This document shows, in pieces, positions 8,601 to 15,220 of a stretch of 18,807 bases of DNA (position 1 is the stretch's first letter; the number at the start of each line of letters is the position of its first letter). The position numbers and the translations under genes are program-made. The stretch lies in assembly GCA_043497085.1 (NCBI GenBank), contig JBIEKI010000029.1; one strand, given 5' to 3'. The notes beneath the pieces are model-generated. The model made no database searches and was not told the DNA's origin. It saw only the letters and a list, made by a program, of their open reading frames with translations. Origin of the DNA: Thalassobacillus sp043497085. Lineage in GTDB: Bacteria > Bacillota > Bacilli > Bacillales > Halobacillaceae.

Positions 8601-8752
8601 TAGTCCGTTCCATAACCATGGCCTTCATCGCTCCAGACTCCGCTGGCAACCTGCTTTACAGGCCCGATAAATGCAGGACCGACAACGGCAACCGCTCCAA
8701 AGGCGCCTAATGCTTTTAAGAAACTTCTTCGTTTCATCGGTTTGTTTTCCAT
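5651..8752 (-). CDS. molybdopterin oxidoreductase catalytic subunit, Tat-exported (tetrathionate/selenate/polysulfide reductase type)
   Basis: A 1033-residue bis-MGD enzyme of the DMSO reductase superfamily. The N terminus carries a twin-arginine signal, RRSFLK at 8-13 followed by a hydrophobic stretch, so the folded enzyme is exported. One [4Fe-4S] cluster is bound by Cys64, Cys67, Cys71 and Cys138. The molybdenum ligand is most likely Cys276 in HHGGVCGISSVTG, the position that holds Cys in PsrA, PhsA, TtrA, ArrA and relatives. A dinucleotide-binding domain lies near the C terminus (about 880-1000). The large size and the order Fe-S, membrane subunit, catalytic subunit fit TtrBCA and the Bacillus selenate reductase SrdBCA better than PsrABC. 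The substrate cannot be decided. It starts two bases after the upstream stop. Confidence 0.9.
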   Translation of the reverse strand: MENKPMKRRSFLKALGAFGAVAVVGPAFIGPVKQVASGVWSDEGHGYGTDYQDYGAEDVIFTTCEQCNSFCTIKAYVTSGNKNGPYTSIIRKIAGNQYSPINMVPYGAIAYGTSVDDAVRGTGDVKRLGRGFRGGRTCLKGQAGIQTAYDAYRVKKPLKRVGPRGSGKWKTITWDQAYEEIINGSKDLQTPGLKELSAFVPEEEVMTDWEKVKQNKMEFDAFDEKYRDVLIDTSHPDFGPKANQVTFMVGDRRDFMERFIQQSLGSKNYYHHGGVCGISSVTGNVRSYSASEKKKKRQYADVENTLFLLVWGTNPMVANKGPTWLAPKITNAIENGMKMAVVDPRLSKTAEKADMWLPVKPGTDGALALGIGRWIIENKQYDETYLTNPNKKAAEMDDEPTWSDATHLVNLSDPKRPKLRASDLGIGSENQFVVIENGKPVPHDQASDGQLEVDTKIKGLKLKSSFQLYKDRVMEKTLDEYAEITTIDKQQIIKLAKTFTSYGKRAAIMAYRGPAMHVNGYYNQRAISMLNHLIGSYDWKGGNITTGASYQEFTGRYDLMTVPNGKKAWGIPTGRYQLKYENSTLFEKDGYPAKRPWFPLSGQTVAEVLPSALEGYPYPIKALFTHRMSPVLSSPNGQVQEQALKDQKVLPLYVASDVQIGDSSKYADFILPDTTYLERWGRESIYPNITTKFTGVYQPVTRVFPDVRSFENSVIELGKRMNLPGFGDKAFPDGSSLHREEDFYIKRVANIAYDETPVPNASQRELNIFESARKKALGKYFEPVKWKQAVKPEEWAKVVYVLNRGGRFEEAGSEYNGNHIKYQYGGQADFYDEGVAAHKNTFNGEHFEGMPYYQELKTFDQKPLEQTKPLQFINWKSRNFGTYRNVSSAWLREVRSDNYIWINPVDARKRGLKTGDAVTIDNGSIQLTGTVSVTGGIAPGVVGSAYNMGQTGYGVNRQYIDGEKTKELPSYNHTPFEFNKPMHEEAGFPGSRGDGFIVNKLTYVDKSMKHGVMYDEIGGSPGQLDMFVDIKKA

Positions 8753-8754
8753 GT

Positions 8755-10029
8755 TCAGCCCTCCGTTTTCTCCGATGATTGAATTTCTTCAATCGGCAAG
8801 AGTTGTTCTCCGAATGTATAAATCAATAATCCCATTGCCGCAATTCCGACGCTTACCATCCATTCGTTAAAGGTCGGGAAGTAGTCGCCGGCTGGTAACC
8901 CTTCAAACAAGGGAACGATTTGAGCAGGTACGACAATGTTGAAGCGAACTCCTATGATACCGATTACGATCAAAATAGCCGCCGTCAACAATGCATTGAC
9001 ATTGGTGCCGGTCTTTTTATTGAAAACAAGGAAGATCGGTATCGCTGCCCCGAGGAACATCTGCACTCCCCAGAACGACCAGCTATAAGCGCTGCCCATC
9101 ATGGTGCCGAGTCCTTCCAGGTGATGGTGCTCCAATCCATAGACACCGACAAGGTATTCATAGAATTGAAGACCAAGGTCAATGAATAGAAAGCCGATCA
9201 TCATTTTAGCGAGTGAAACAACCATGCCATGGTCGATTTTTTGTTTCGTGGCTTTTTTCTTGATGATATACATGGCAAGTAACAGAGCAGTCCCGGAAAC
9301 CATCGCAGATACCACGAAAATGACAGGGAAGAGGCCTGTATTCCAGGATGGCCTTGCCTGCACGACAGCGAAAATGGTTCCGGTACCGCCATGAACCCCC
9401 AGGATTGCCAGTGGAATTCCGATAGTTCCAAGGATTTTCATCCATTTATGGTCACGTTTTTTGGTACTTTCATTTATGGTACTATTTTTGAAAGTGAGCC
9501 ATTTTGCCACTTTTCCTTTCAACGATGCTGTCCCAGCCAATCGGACAAGATCTTCACGCATGGCGATATATAATTCCGTTGTCAATAAAGCGATATAGAC
9601 AAGATAGAAATGGACCTCCCATGCTAACGGGCTTGTAACATTCCAATAGATGATGGCATTCAGCATCCGCTCCGGCCGCCCCAGATCCATCAAAACGAAG
9701 GTTAAAGCGACAATCATACAAACAATCGCAGTAAAAAGAGCCATCCTTCCGATCCGCTCGTATTCCATCATGCCGAATACATAAATCAAGGTAGACAGAA
9801 GGAAGGAACCAGCACTTAATCCAACAAAGAAGATATAAAATGCAATCCAGGCGCCCCAGGGGGTGATGGAAGATAAGTTGGTGACCGGAAGACCCTGGAC
9901 AAGACGTTCAACGATGAAATACCCACCAGCGATTAATAATAGAAATAGAAATCCGATCCATATTTTAAAACGTTTGCTTTGTTTTGCTTTTACTCTGGCA
10001 CTTGGTGCAGCTACTGCAGTGGTTGCCAT
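8755..10029 (-). CDS. NrfD/PsrC-family quinol-oxidising membrane subunit
   Basis: A 424-residue polytopic membrane protein with about nine or ten hydrophobic helices, belonging to the NrfD/PsrC/TtrC group. It anchors the enzyme and passes electrons from menaquinol to the Fe-S subunit. Family features include TPWGAWIAFYIFFVGLSAGS near helix 2, LDLGRPERM-like MDLGRPERM after helix 3, SPLAWEVHFYLVY and a conserved late helix with EWMVSVG. The start is ATG at 10029 with AGGAGG eight bases upstream; an in-frame GTG at 10038 overlaps the ribosome site and is rejected. It lies 12 bases after the Fe-S gene. Confidence 0.92.
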   Translation of the reverse strand: MATTAVAAPSARVKAKQSKRFKIWIGFLFLLLIAGGYFIVERLVQGLPVTNLSSITPWGAWIAFYIFFVGLSAGSFLLSTLIYVFGMMEYERIGRMALFTAIVCMIVALTFVLMDLGRPERMLNAIIYWNVTSPLAWEVHFYLVYIALLTTELYIAMREDLVRLAGTASLKGKVAKWLTFKNSTINESTKKRDHKWMKILGTIGIPLAILGVHGGTGTIFAVVQARPSWNTGLFPVIFVVSAMVSGTALLLAMYIIKKKATKQKIDHGMVVSLAKMMIGFLFIDLGLQFYEYLVGVYGLEHHHLEGLGTMMGSAYSWSFWGVQMFLGAAIPIFLVFNKKTGTNVNALLTAAILIVIGIIGVRFNIVVPAQIVPLFEGLPAGDYFPTFNEWMVSVGIAAMGLLIYTFGEQLLPIEEIQSSEKTEG

Positions 10030-10041
10030 GTGCGCCACCTC

Positions 10042-10953
10042 CTATTTTAAATAAATGACGTTCGGGGCGTTGCCTAAATCACTTTTTAAGCGGAAGGCCC
10101 GTGGGCTTTTTGAAAGTTTAGATACGGTACTATTAGGATCATTCAAATCTCCAAAGAACCTGGCGTCTCCGATACATGTCTCTACACAAGCTGGTTCTTC
10201 CCCACGTTCCAGGCGATGCAGACAGAAATTGCATTTCCTTACCGTGCCAATCGGCGTTTTGCCTTTCTTTCTTTCTCCGCGTTCAATTCCATATTCCGGA
10301 CTTGTAACATCGTTATAGCCTGGCATTTCATCTTCATAGCTTTCACCGAAATCAAAGGATCTTGCTCCGTATGGACAGGCAACAATACAATAGCGGCAGC
10401 CGATACAGCGGTCATTATCAATGGTTACAATTCCATTCTTGAGTTTATAGGTCGCCCGGGTCGGACAAACCTGCACACAGGATGGTTTTTCACATTGCAT
10501 ACATGGCCTTGGAAGATTGACCTTAGCGACATTTGGAAAATCGCCGATCTCTTGTTCAAGGACAACATTATAGGAGATTCCTGGCGGGGTACGGTTTTCT
10601 GCTTTGCACGAAACGGTACAGGTATCACAGCCGACACATTTCCTTAAATCAATGACCATCCCCCATTTGACCCCATCTGTTTCCTGGGCTGGTTCATCTG
10701 CGCCAGATGCAAAGTCCTGACCGACTTCCTCACCGAACTCTTTCAGGAGTTTCGAGTGATATTTTTTATGGAACTCTTTGATATTCAAGTTTCCATTGAT
10801 CACTTTTCTGGCATCATCAGCCATATTGAAGCTTAGTTTTGTATCAAAGGGAGATGCATCCATTTCTTTTTCAACATCAGGTAGTGCAGTATCGAGCAAG
10901 TTGTTCCAATCTTTTTCCGTCATGTTTTTACTGCCGAGCATGTTACTAAGCAT
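10042..10953 (-). CDS. four-cluster [4Fe-4S] electron-transfer subunit (DmsB/TtrB/PsrB type)
   Basis: A 303-residue ferredoxin-like subunit carrying electrons between the NrfD protein and the molybdenum subunit. Sixteen cysteines make four clusters: Cys106/109/112/116, 151/154/159/163, 183/186/189/193 and 241/244/256/260, the DmsB arrangement. Before the first cluster is a roughly 100-residue extension with no cysteine and no Tat or Sec signal, containing ADDARKVINGN and FHKKYHSKLLKEFG. Lack of a signal suggests it is carried through the Tat system bound to the catalytic subunit. ATG at 10953 is preceded by GAGAGGTG; an in-frame GTG at 10962 is within that site. First gene of the operon. Confidence 0.93.
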   Translation of the reverse strand: MLSNMLGSKNMTEKDWNNLLDTALPDVEKEMDASPFDTKLSFNMADDARKVINGNLNIKEFHKKYHSKLLKEFGEEVGQDFASGADEPAQETDGVKWGMVIDLRKCVGCDTCTVSCKAENRTPPGISYNVVLEQEIGDFPNVAKVNLPRPCMQCEKPSCVQVCPTRATYKLKNGIVTIDNDRCIGCRYCIVACPYGARSFDFGESYEDEMPGYNDVTSPEYGIERGERKKGKTPIGTVRKCNFCLHRLERGEEPACVETCIGDARFFGDLNDPNSTVSKLSKSPRAFRLKSDLGNAPNVIYLK

Positions 10954-10985
10954 TGATTTCACCTCTCATCCTTGTCGTTAGTTTT

Positions 10986-11029
10986 ATTGTAGATAGAGAG
11001 GTGAATGATCAACTGTGACAAATATCACG
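10986..11029 (-). promoter_or_regulatory. FNR-type operator and -10 of the respiratory operon
   Basis: The palindrome TGTGACAAATATCACG at 11014-11029 matches the FNR/CRP-family site TGTGA-N6-TCACA with one mismatch. On the minus strand a good -10, TACAAT, occupies 10991-10986, which predicts a start point near 10980. The palindrome centre (11021.5) is then 41.5 bp upstream, the classic position for class II activation, and no good -35 hexamer is present. Rex sites share the TGTGA-N6-TCACA core, so Rex binding is an alternative, though the flanking bases fit FNR better. Confidence 0.7.
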
Positions 11030-11104
11030 AAAAAAATGGTCTTCATATCTTCTTTATAAGTTAGCCATGAAGTAGTCAAAAATGATTTGTTTTTATGGAT
11101 AGAA

Positions 11105-11130
11105 GTTTAATGATGTACGGTTAGCGGTAT
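11105..11130 (+). promoter_or_regulatory. predicted sigma-B promoter of the peroxiredoxin gene
   Basis: GTTTAA at 11105-11110 is a perfect sigma-B -35 and CGGTAT at 11125-11130 matches GGGTAT at five of six bases, with a 14-bp spacer, within the known range. This would place transcription start near 11137 and a leader of about 30 nt. No comparable sigma-A promoter is evident. Confidence 0.55.
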
Positions 11131-11167
11131 ATGTATATTGGAACTATTTAAGGAGGGATTTATAAAA

Positions 11168-11836
11168 ATGGAACACACAAATGAAGAACAACAACAAACC
11201 TACAGTTTGCCTCGTATCGGAGAGAAAGCGCCTGATTTCACTGCTCAGACTACACACGGAGAAATTTCACTTAGTGACTTTGAAGGTAAATGGTTTGTTC
11301 TTTTTTCCCATCCTGCAGATTTTACACCAGTTTGTACGACAGAATTTGTCGCTTTTCAGGGGATTTATAATCAGTTGCGTGAGCTCGATACGGAATTGAT
11401 TGGACTGAGTGTCGATAGCGTCACTTCCCATATCGCCTGGATTCGCAATATTGAAGAAAACTTCCAAACTACTATCGAGTTTCCTGTAATTGCTGATTTG
11501 GATAAAAAAGTAGCAACTAGGTTTGGGATGATTATGCCGGAAAGTAATGGTACAGAGACGTCCCGTGCGGTTTTTGTGATTGATGGAGAAGGAGTCGTGC
11601 GTTCGGTCATCTATTATCCGTTGACGACCGGTCGTAATATGAGCGAGATTGTCCGTCTTGTAGAAGCATTGAAGACGACAGACGAGCATGGAGTAGCGAC
11701 ACCTGCCGATTGGCAAAAAGGTGATAAAGTGATTGCATCACCGCCGAAGACTACGGAAGATGCAAAAGCAAGACTGGAAGATTCCAACTATGATTGTGTC
11801 GATTGGTACTTCTGTAAAAAAGATTTAAATACGTAA
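11168..11836 (+). CDS. peroxiredoxin (Prx6 / 1-Cys-like family)
   Basis: A 222-residue thiol peroxidase that reduces hydrogen peroxide and organic hydroperoxides. The AhpC/TSA fold contains the peroxidatic site PADFTPVCTTE with Cys56. The C-terminal part (about 155-222) is the extended Prx6-type dimerisation domain. Near the end Cys210 and Cys216 form C-x5-C in CVDWYFC, the arrangement of archaeal thermophilic Prx, where they act as resolving cysteines. ATG at 11168 follows AGGAGGG at 11151-11157; a TTG at 11138 lacks a ribosome site. It is transcribed away from the respiratory operon and ends at a strong terminator. Confidence 0.93.
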   Translation: MEHTNEEQQQTYSLPRIGEKAPDFTAQTTHGEISLSDFEGKWFVLFSHPADFTPVCTTEFVAFQGIYNQLRELDTELIGLSVDSVTSHIAWIRNIEENFQTTIEFPVIADLDKKVATRFGMIMPESNGTETSRAVFVIDGEGVVRSVIYYPLTTGRNMSEIVRLVEALKTTDEHGVATPADWQKGDKVIASPPKTTEDAKARLEDSNYDCVDWYFCKKDLNT

Positions 11837-11861
11837 ATAATATTTATATCGAATGATAAAT

Positions 11862-11905
11862 AAAAGCACAAAGGATTTGTCAGTGACAAAGCCTTTGTGC
11901 TTTTT
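11862..11905 (+). terminator. bidirectional terminator between peroxiredoxin and nitronate monooxygenase
   Basis: A long hairpin: AAAAGCACAAAGG pairs with CCTTTGTGCTTTT, and inside it TTTGTC pairs with GACAAA around AGT. T runs on the right and A runs on the left let it serve both converging transcripts. Confidence 0.93.
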
Positions 11906-11918
11906 CTTTTTGAAAATC

Positions 11919-12977
11919 TTAGGATAGGTCTTCTATATCCTCAACCATTTGTTGTATTAATTGACCCGCAGGCAGCTCGCGGCTAAGGGAGGCATTCTGG
12001 CCTGCCCAGAGGGACAAGTATTCTGGTTTGTTTTGTGCAGCTGCTGCTTTCCGAAGTGTTTTCGTTAACGTGTTCATGATAGGGTAAGGCGGCAACGCTT
12101 GTTCGTGCTGTCGCATCTGACGTATGAAGGCATTTTCAATTCCTCGTGCTGGTTTTCCGCTGAACGAGCGGGTGAGCACAGTATCATCTCCGCTGCTTTC
12201 GAGAATTGCTTGTTTATGAAGCGGTTTTGCTCCACTTTCTGGCGATGTCAAAAAAGCTGTACCCATTTGCACTCCCTTTGCGCCAAGCTTAGTAGCAGCG
12301 ACAAAGCCACGCGCGTCCATAATACCGCCAGCGGCAATGACTGGGATAGATACGCGAGCTGCCGTCCTTTGAATAAGCGACATGGTGCCGACCGTTCCCT
12401 GCTCAAATGAAGCAGCGAATGTTCCGCGGTGGCCGCCGGCTTCACTGCCTTGAGCGACGACAAGTTCGATACCGGCATCTTCATTAATGATTGCCTCTTT
12501 AACCGTAGTAGCCGTACCTATTAAACGAATCTGATGGGATTTCAAACGACTAATCACTTTTTCTGTGGGCACGCCAAAAGTAAAACTGCAAACCGGGACA
12601 TTTTCTTCCACAATTACGTCCAGTTGCTTTTGGAAAGTAGAAGAGGAATACGATACTTCTTCGGTCGGTTCTATTTGTAATTCTTCATGAAAAGAGCGTA
12701 ACAACTCGTTGGCGAAGCTGATGTCTGCTTTAGCCACATGGACTTCCTCCGGCACAAAAACATTGACACCGAACGGTTTATCCGTCCGTTTTTTCGTCTC
12801 CTGGATGGCTGTCTGTAAATCTTCTGCCGTCATATAGCCGGCTCCGATTGTCCCTAACCCGCCGGCATTAGATATGGCGGCGACCAGTTCCGGAGTAGTA
12901 ACACCACCTGCCATTCCTGCTTGTATGATAGGGAACTCAATATTAAGCAGGGAGGTCACTTCATTGTGCTGCGACAT
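11919..12977 (-). CDS. nitronate monooxygenase (2-nitropropane dioxygenase family)
   Basis: A 352-residue FMN-dependent TIM-barrel enzyme that oxidises alkyl nitronates such as propionate 3-nitronate. Motifs seen: FPIIQAGMAGGVTTPEL near residues 15-31 (FMN binding), SNAGGLGTIGAGYM, GVNVFVPE, the flavin-phosphate loop QGSEAGGHRG with the usual His, AAGGIMDARG and GAKGVQMGTAFL. FabK enoyl reductases share the fold but differ in context and C terminus. ATG at 12977 follows AGGAGG by eight bases, and the gap to the upstream kinase stop is 12 bases, so it is co-transcribed with the two-component genes. This suggests, without proving, that the system controls it. Confidence 0.9.
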   Translation of the reverse strand: MSQHNEVTSLLNIEFPIIQAGMAGGVTTPELVAAISNAGGLGTIGAGYMTAEDLQTAIQETKKRTDKPFGVNVFVPEEVHVAKADISFANELLRSFHEELQIEPTEEVSYSSSTFQKQLDVIVEENVPVCSFTFGVPTEKVISRLKSHQIRLIGTATTVKEAIINEDAGIELVVAQGSEAGGHRGTFAASFEQGTVGTMSLIQRTAARVSIPVIAAGGIMDARGFVAATKLGAKGVQMGTAFLTSPESGAKPLHKQAILESSGDDTVLTRSFSGKPARGIENAFIRQMRQHEQALPPYPIMNTLTKTLRKAAAAQNKPEYLSLWAGQNASLSRELPAGQLIQQMVEDIEDLS

Positions 12978-12989
12978 CCAATCATCCTC

Positions 12990-14378
12990 CTATTCAGTGG
13001 AAGTTTTTTTAGGAAGCTGTACGATCATTTTTGTACCTTTTCCTTCTGTGCTTTGTACATTAATTTGGCCGTGGTGGGCGTGAACAAGTGCCTTCACGAT
13101 CGCCAGGCCGATGCCTGCGCCTCCCGTCTTACGGGCGCGTGATTTCTCCGCACGGTAGAACCGGTCAAATATATAGGGGAGGTCTTCAGACTCTATCCCG
13201 ATACCATCATCTTCAACTGTAATGAAAACATTATCTTCCGTTTCATTTGCTTTAACAGAAATGGTCCCATTTTCTGGTGTATACCGTATAGCATTGGACA
13301 CTAGATTCAACATAATTTGCCAGAATCTATCTTTATCGCCTTGGAAATAGATCGGCTTTTCCGGAAGTTGCAAATCGAGATGCAGATGCTTTTGTTTCGC
13401 TTCTACGTAAAAATGGTCGTTAATATAACCTAGTGTTTGATTAGCATTCAACTTTTCATATTTTAAGGTAATATCGGGATTTTCCGCTTCCAGTAGTTTT
13501 TCCAAGTCATTGACCATTCTGACCAATCGCATTAACTCATTATGAGTGTTTGCCAGTCGCTCCTGTGTCGGCTGCCAGATGCCATCCTGAAAGGCTTCGA
13601 TTTGTGTTTTTAAAATAGTGATCGGGGTACGAAGTTCATGGGCAATGTCTGCTGTAAATTGCTTTCTTAATATTTGTTGATTATTAAGCCGGTCAGCCAG
13701 TTCATTGTAAGCATCGGCTACTTGCTGGATTTCTTCGGTCAGTTTTCCTCTCGTGACACGAACGGTCATATCATTGTTGCTTAAAGCCTGGACGGCATCC
13801 TTGACCCGTCGTAATCCTGCGGTCAATTGATTGCTGAACAAAAAGCTCAGCCCGAAGGAAAGACCGAATATCCCAAGTGCCGAAACAGCAATATATTTAT
13901 TAATTCTTGTTTTAAATTTGAATTCGCCTTTTTCATAACCGCGATGGTAATTGACTTCGATAGTGCCAATTTTTTCACCACCATACGTCAATTCCTTTGT
14001 TTCCTGAGTATAATCCATATCCTGATAATTTTGAGTGTTATCTTGTTCCTCTTTCAACCTGGAAATTTCGCGTACAAGATCAGTAGAGTCAAGGACGAGT
14101 TCGCCATTGCTGTCATAGACCCGATAGAATAAGCTTTCGGTCATAGCCTGGTAGGGGAGCATCGAATCGACACTGTCACCGGTGATTTTCCCTTGTTTGG
14201 CATATTCTTTTTCCAGAAAACTGGTAACCCTGTCCACTTCTGTTGCCCGTTTGTCATCCAGATAATCACTGAAGCAGTCCTCAAAAGCATATTTGAAGGC
14301 CCCGCTGATAAAAACAACACCGATTAAAGATATAGCGATAAATGCAATTAAGGTTCTAGCGCGCAGGGTTCGGAACAT
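12990..14378 (-). CDS. two-component sensor histidine kinase
   Basis: A 462-residue membrane kinase. One transmembrane helix lies at about 9-28, followed by an extracytoplasmic sensor region to about 160, a second helix at 162-182, a HAMP linker, then HisKA with the phospho-acceptor His247 in FTADIAHELRTP. The ATPase domain has N box NLVSNAIRYT, G1 VEDDGIGI, F box IFDRFYRAE and G2 GAGIGLAIVKALV. Domain order resembles BaeS-like kinases; the signal is unknown. The ATG at 14378 has GGAGGG seven bases upstream; longer in-frame starts lie deep inside the regulator gene. It overlaps the regulator gene by 23 bases. Confidence 0.93.
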   Translation of the reverse strand: MFRTLRARTLIAFIAISLIGVVFISGAFKYAFEDCFSDYLDDKRATEVDRVTSFLEKEYAKQGKITGDSVDSMLPYQAMTESLFYRVYDSNGELVLDSTDLVREISRLKEEQDNTQNYQDMDYTQETKELTYGGEKIGTIEVNYHRGYEKGEFKFKTRINKYIAVSALGIFGLSFGLSFLFSNQLTAGLRRVKDAVQALSNNDMTVRVTRGKLTEEIQQVADAYNELADRLNNQQILRKQFTADIAHELRTPITILKTQIEAFQDGIWQPTQERLANTHNELMRLVRMVNDLEKLLEAENPDITLKYEKLNANQTLGYINDHFYVEAKQKHLHLDLQLPEKPIYFQGDKDRFWQIMLNLVSNAIRYTPENGTISVKANETEDNVFITVEDDGIGIESEDLPYIFDRFYRAEKSRARKTGGAGIGLAIVKALVHAHHGQINVQSTEGKGTKMIVQLPKKTSTE

Positions 14379-15066
14379 CTGCTTTCCCTCCAAATCGATA
14401 TCCCGTACCAAAAACCGTTTGGATGTATGTCGGGTGTTTTGTATCTTCTTCGATTTTTTTACGAATGTTTTTGATATGGACATCTATATTTCGTTCATAG
14501 CCTTCAAAGTAGCCGGCATCCTGAATCGCCTTCAATAATTCTGCACGTGTGAAGGCATAACTTGGCCGGTTGGCCATTTGCGTAATCAATTGAAATTCAA
14601 TCGGTGTCAAAGTCACCGGTTCATTATGGATATAAACAAGTTTTTGGGCTGGGCAGATGGTCAATTCACCGTTGTTGAAAGATAAAGCATCCTCAACTAA
14701 ATGAGACCCCGTCCTTTTTAGAATAGCCTTCATACGAACGATGACTTCCCTTGGACTGAAAGGTTTGACGATATAGTCGTCCGCTCCGATTTCAATGCCA
14801 TTTATACGGTCGTTTTCCTGACCTTTAGCAGTAACCATCATAATCGGCACGTCTGACGTTTCACGGATCTTTTCGCAGACAAGTTCCCCACTGAGGTCCG
14901 GCAGCATCAAATCTAATACTATAAAATGAGGGTGGACATGGTGAAACTGCTCCAGGGCTTCATGGCCATTTTCAGCTGTATAAACATCATAGCCCTCTTT
15001 CTGCATATAGGCTTCCAAGACTTCCAGAATCATAGGCTCATCATCGACAATAAGCACCTTGATCAT
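14356..15066 (-). CDS. OmpR-family response regulator
   Basis: A 236-residue DNA-binding regulator. The receiver domain has the acidic pair in VDDEP (8-10), phospho-acceptor Asp52 in LDLMLPD, the conserved Thr in MVTAK and Lys101 in VKPF. The C-terminal winged helix (about 130-230) ends in the OmpR-type hairpin YIQTVFGTGYRFG. The start is ATG at 15066 with AGGAG eight bases before; an in-frame GTG at 15075 overlaps that ribosome site. It is the first gene of the regulator-kinase-monooxygenase operon, and a large inverted repeat lies immediately upstream. Confidence 0.95.
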   Translation of the reverse strand: MIKVLIVDDEPMILEVLEAYMQKEGYDVYTAENGHEALEQFHHVHPHFIVLDLMLPDLSGELVCEKIRETSDVPIMMVTAKGQENDRINGIEIGADDYIVKPFSPREVIVRMKAILKRTGSHLVEDALSFNNGELTICPAQKLVYIHNEPVTLTPIEFQLITQMANRPSYAFTRAELLKAIQDAGYFEGYERNIDVHIKNIRKKIEEDTKHPTYIQTVFGTGYRFGGKADVPNPAR

Positions 15067-15082
15067 TACCAACACTCCTGTT

Positions 15083-15125
15083 CTATTACATACCTCTAGC
15101 TTACCATAGGAGGTATTAGTAATAG
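15083..15125. repeat. 43-bp interrupted inverted repeat upstream of the response regulator
   Basis: Arms CTATTAC-ATACCTC (15083-15096) and GAGGTAT-TA-GTAATAG (15110-15125) are perfectly complementary over two 7-bp blocks, with only a TA bulge between them and a 13-base centre. No T run follows on either strand, so it is not a terminator. It sits next to the ribosome site of the regulator gene and may be an operator or a leader hairpin. Confidence 0.8.
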
Positions 15126-15169
15126 AAAACTATTTTTAAAAAAATAATAGGAAAAAAGGAAGAAGCGGA

Positions 15170-15212
15170 CAAAAAAATAGCCTTACTGATTTTAATCATC
15201 AGCAAAGCTATT
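15170..15212 (-). terminator. intrinsic terminator of the ABC-F gene
   Basis: Read on the minus strand, a 15-bp stem with two G-T wobbles (AATAGCTTTGCTGAT with ATCAGTAAGGCTATT) is followed by a run of Ts. It separates the ABC-F transcript from the two-component operon. Confidence 0.9.
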
Positions 15213-15220
15213 ACAAGTAT

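Noticed and set aside
10216..10647. 143-codon open frame on the plus strand
   Set aside because: It lies opposite the cysteine-rich Fe-S gene, has no ribosome site and encodes a low-complexity shadow product.
11014..11029. The palindrome as a Rex operator instead of FNR
   Set aside because: The shared TGTGA-N6-TCAC core fits both, but the flanks lack the TTGTGAA/TTCACAA ends and the -41.5 position suits an activator; kept only as an alternative.
11267..11716. 149-codon open frame on the minus strand
   Set aside because: It is antisense to the clear peroxiredoxin gene and has no family motif or ribosome site.
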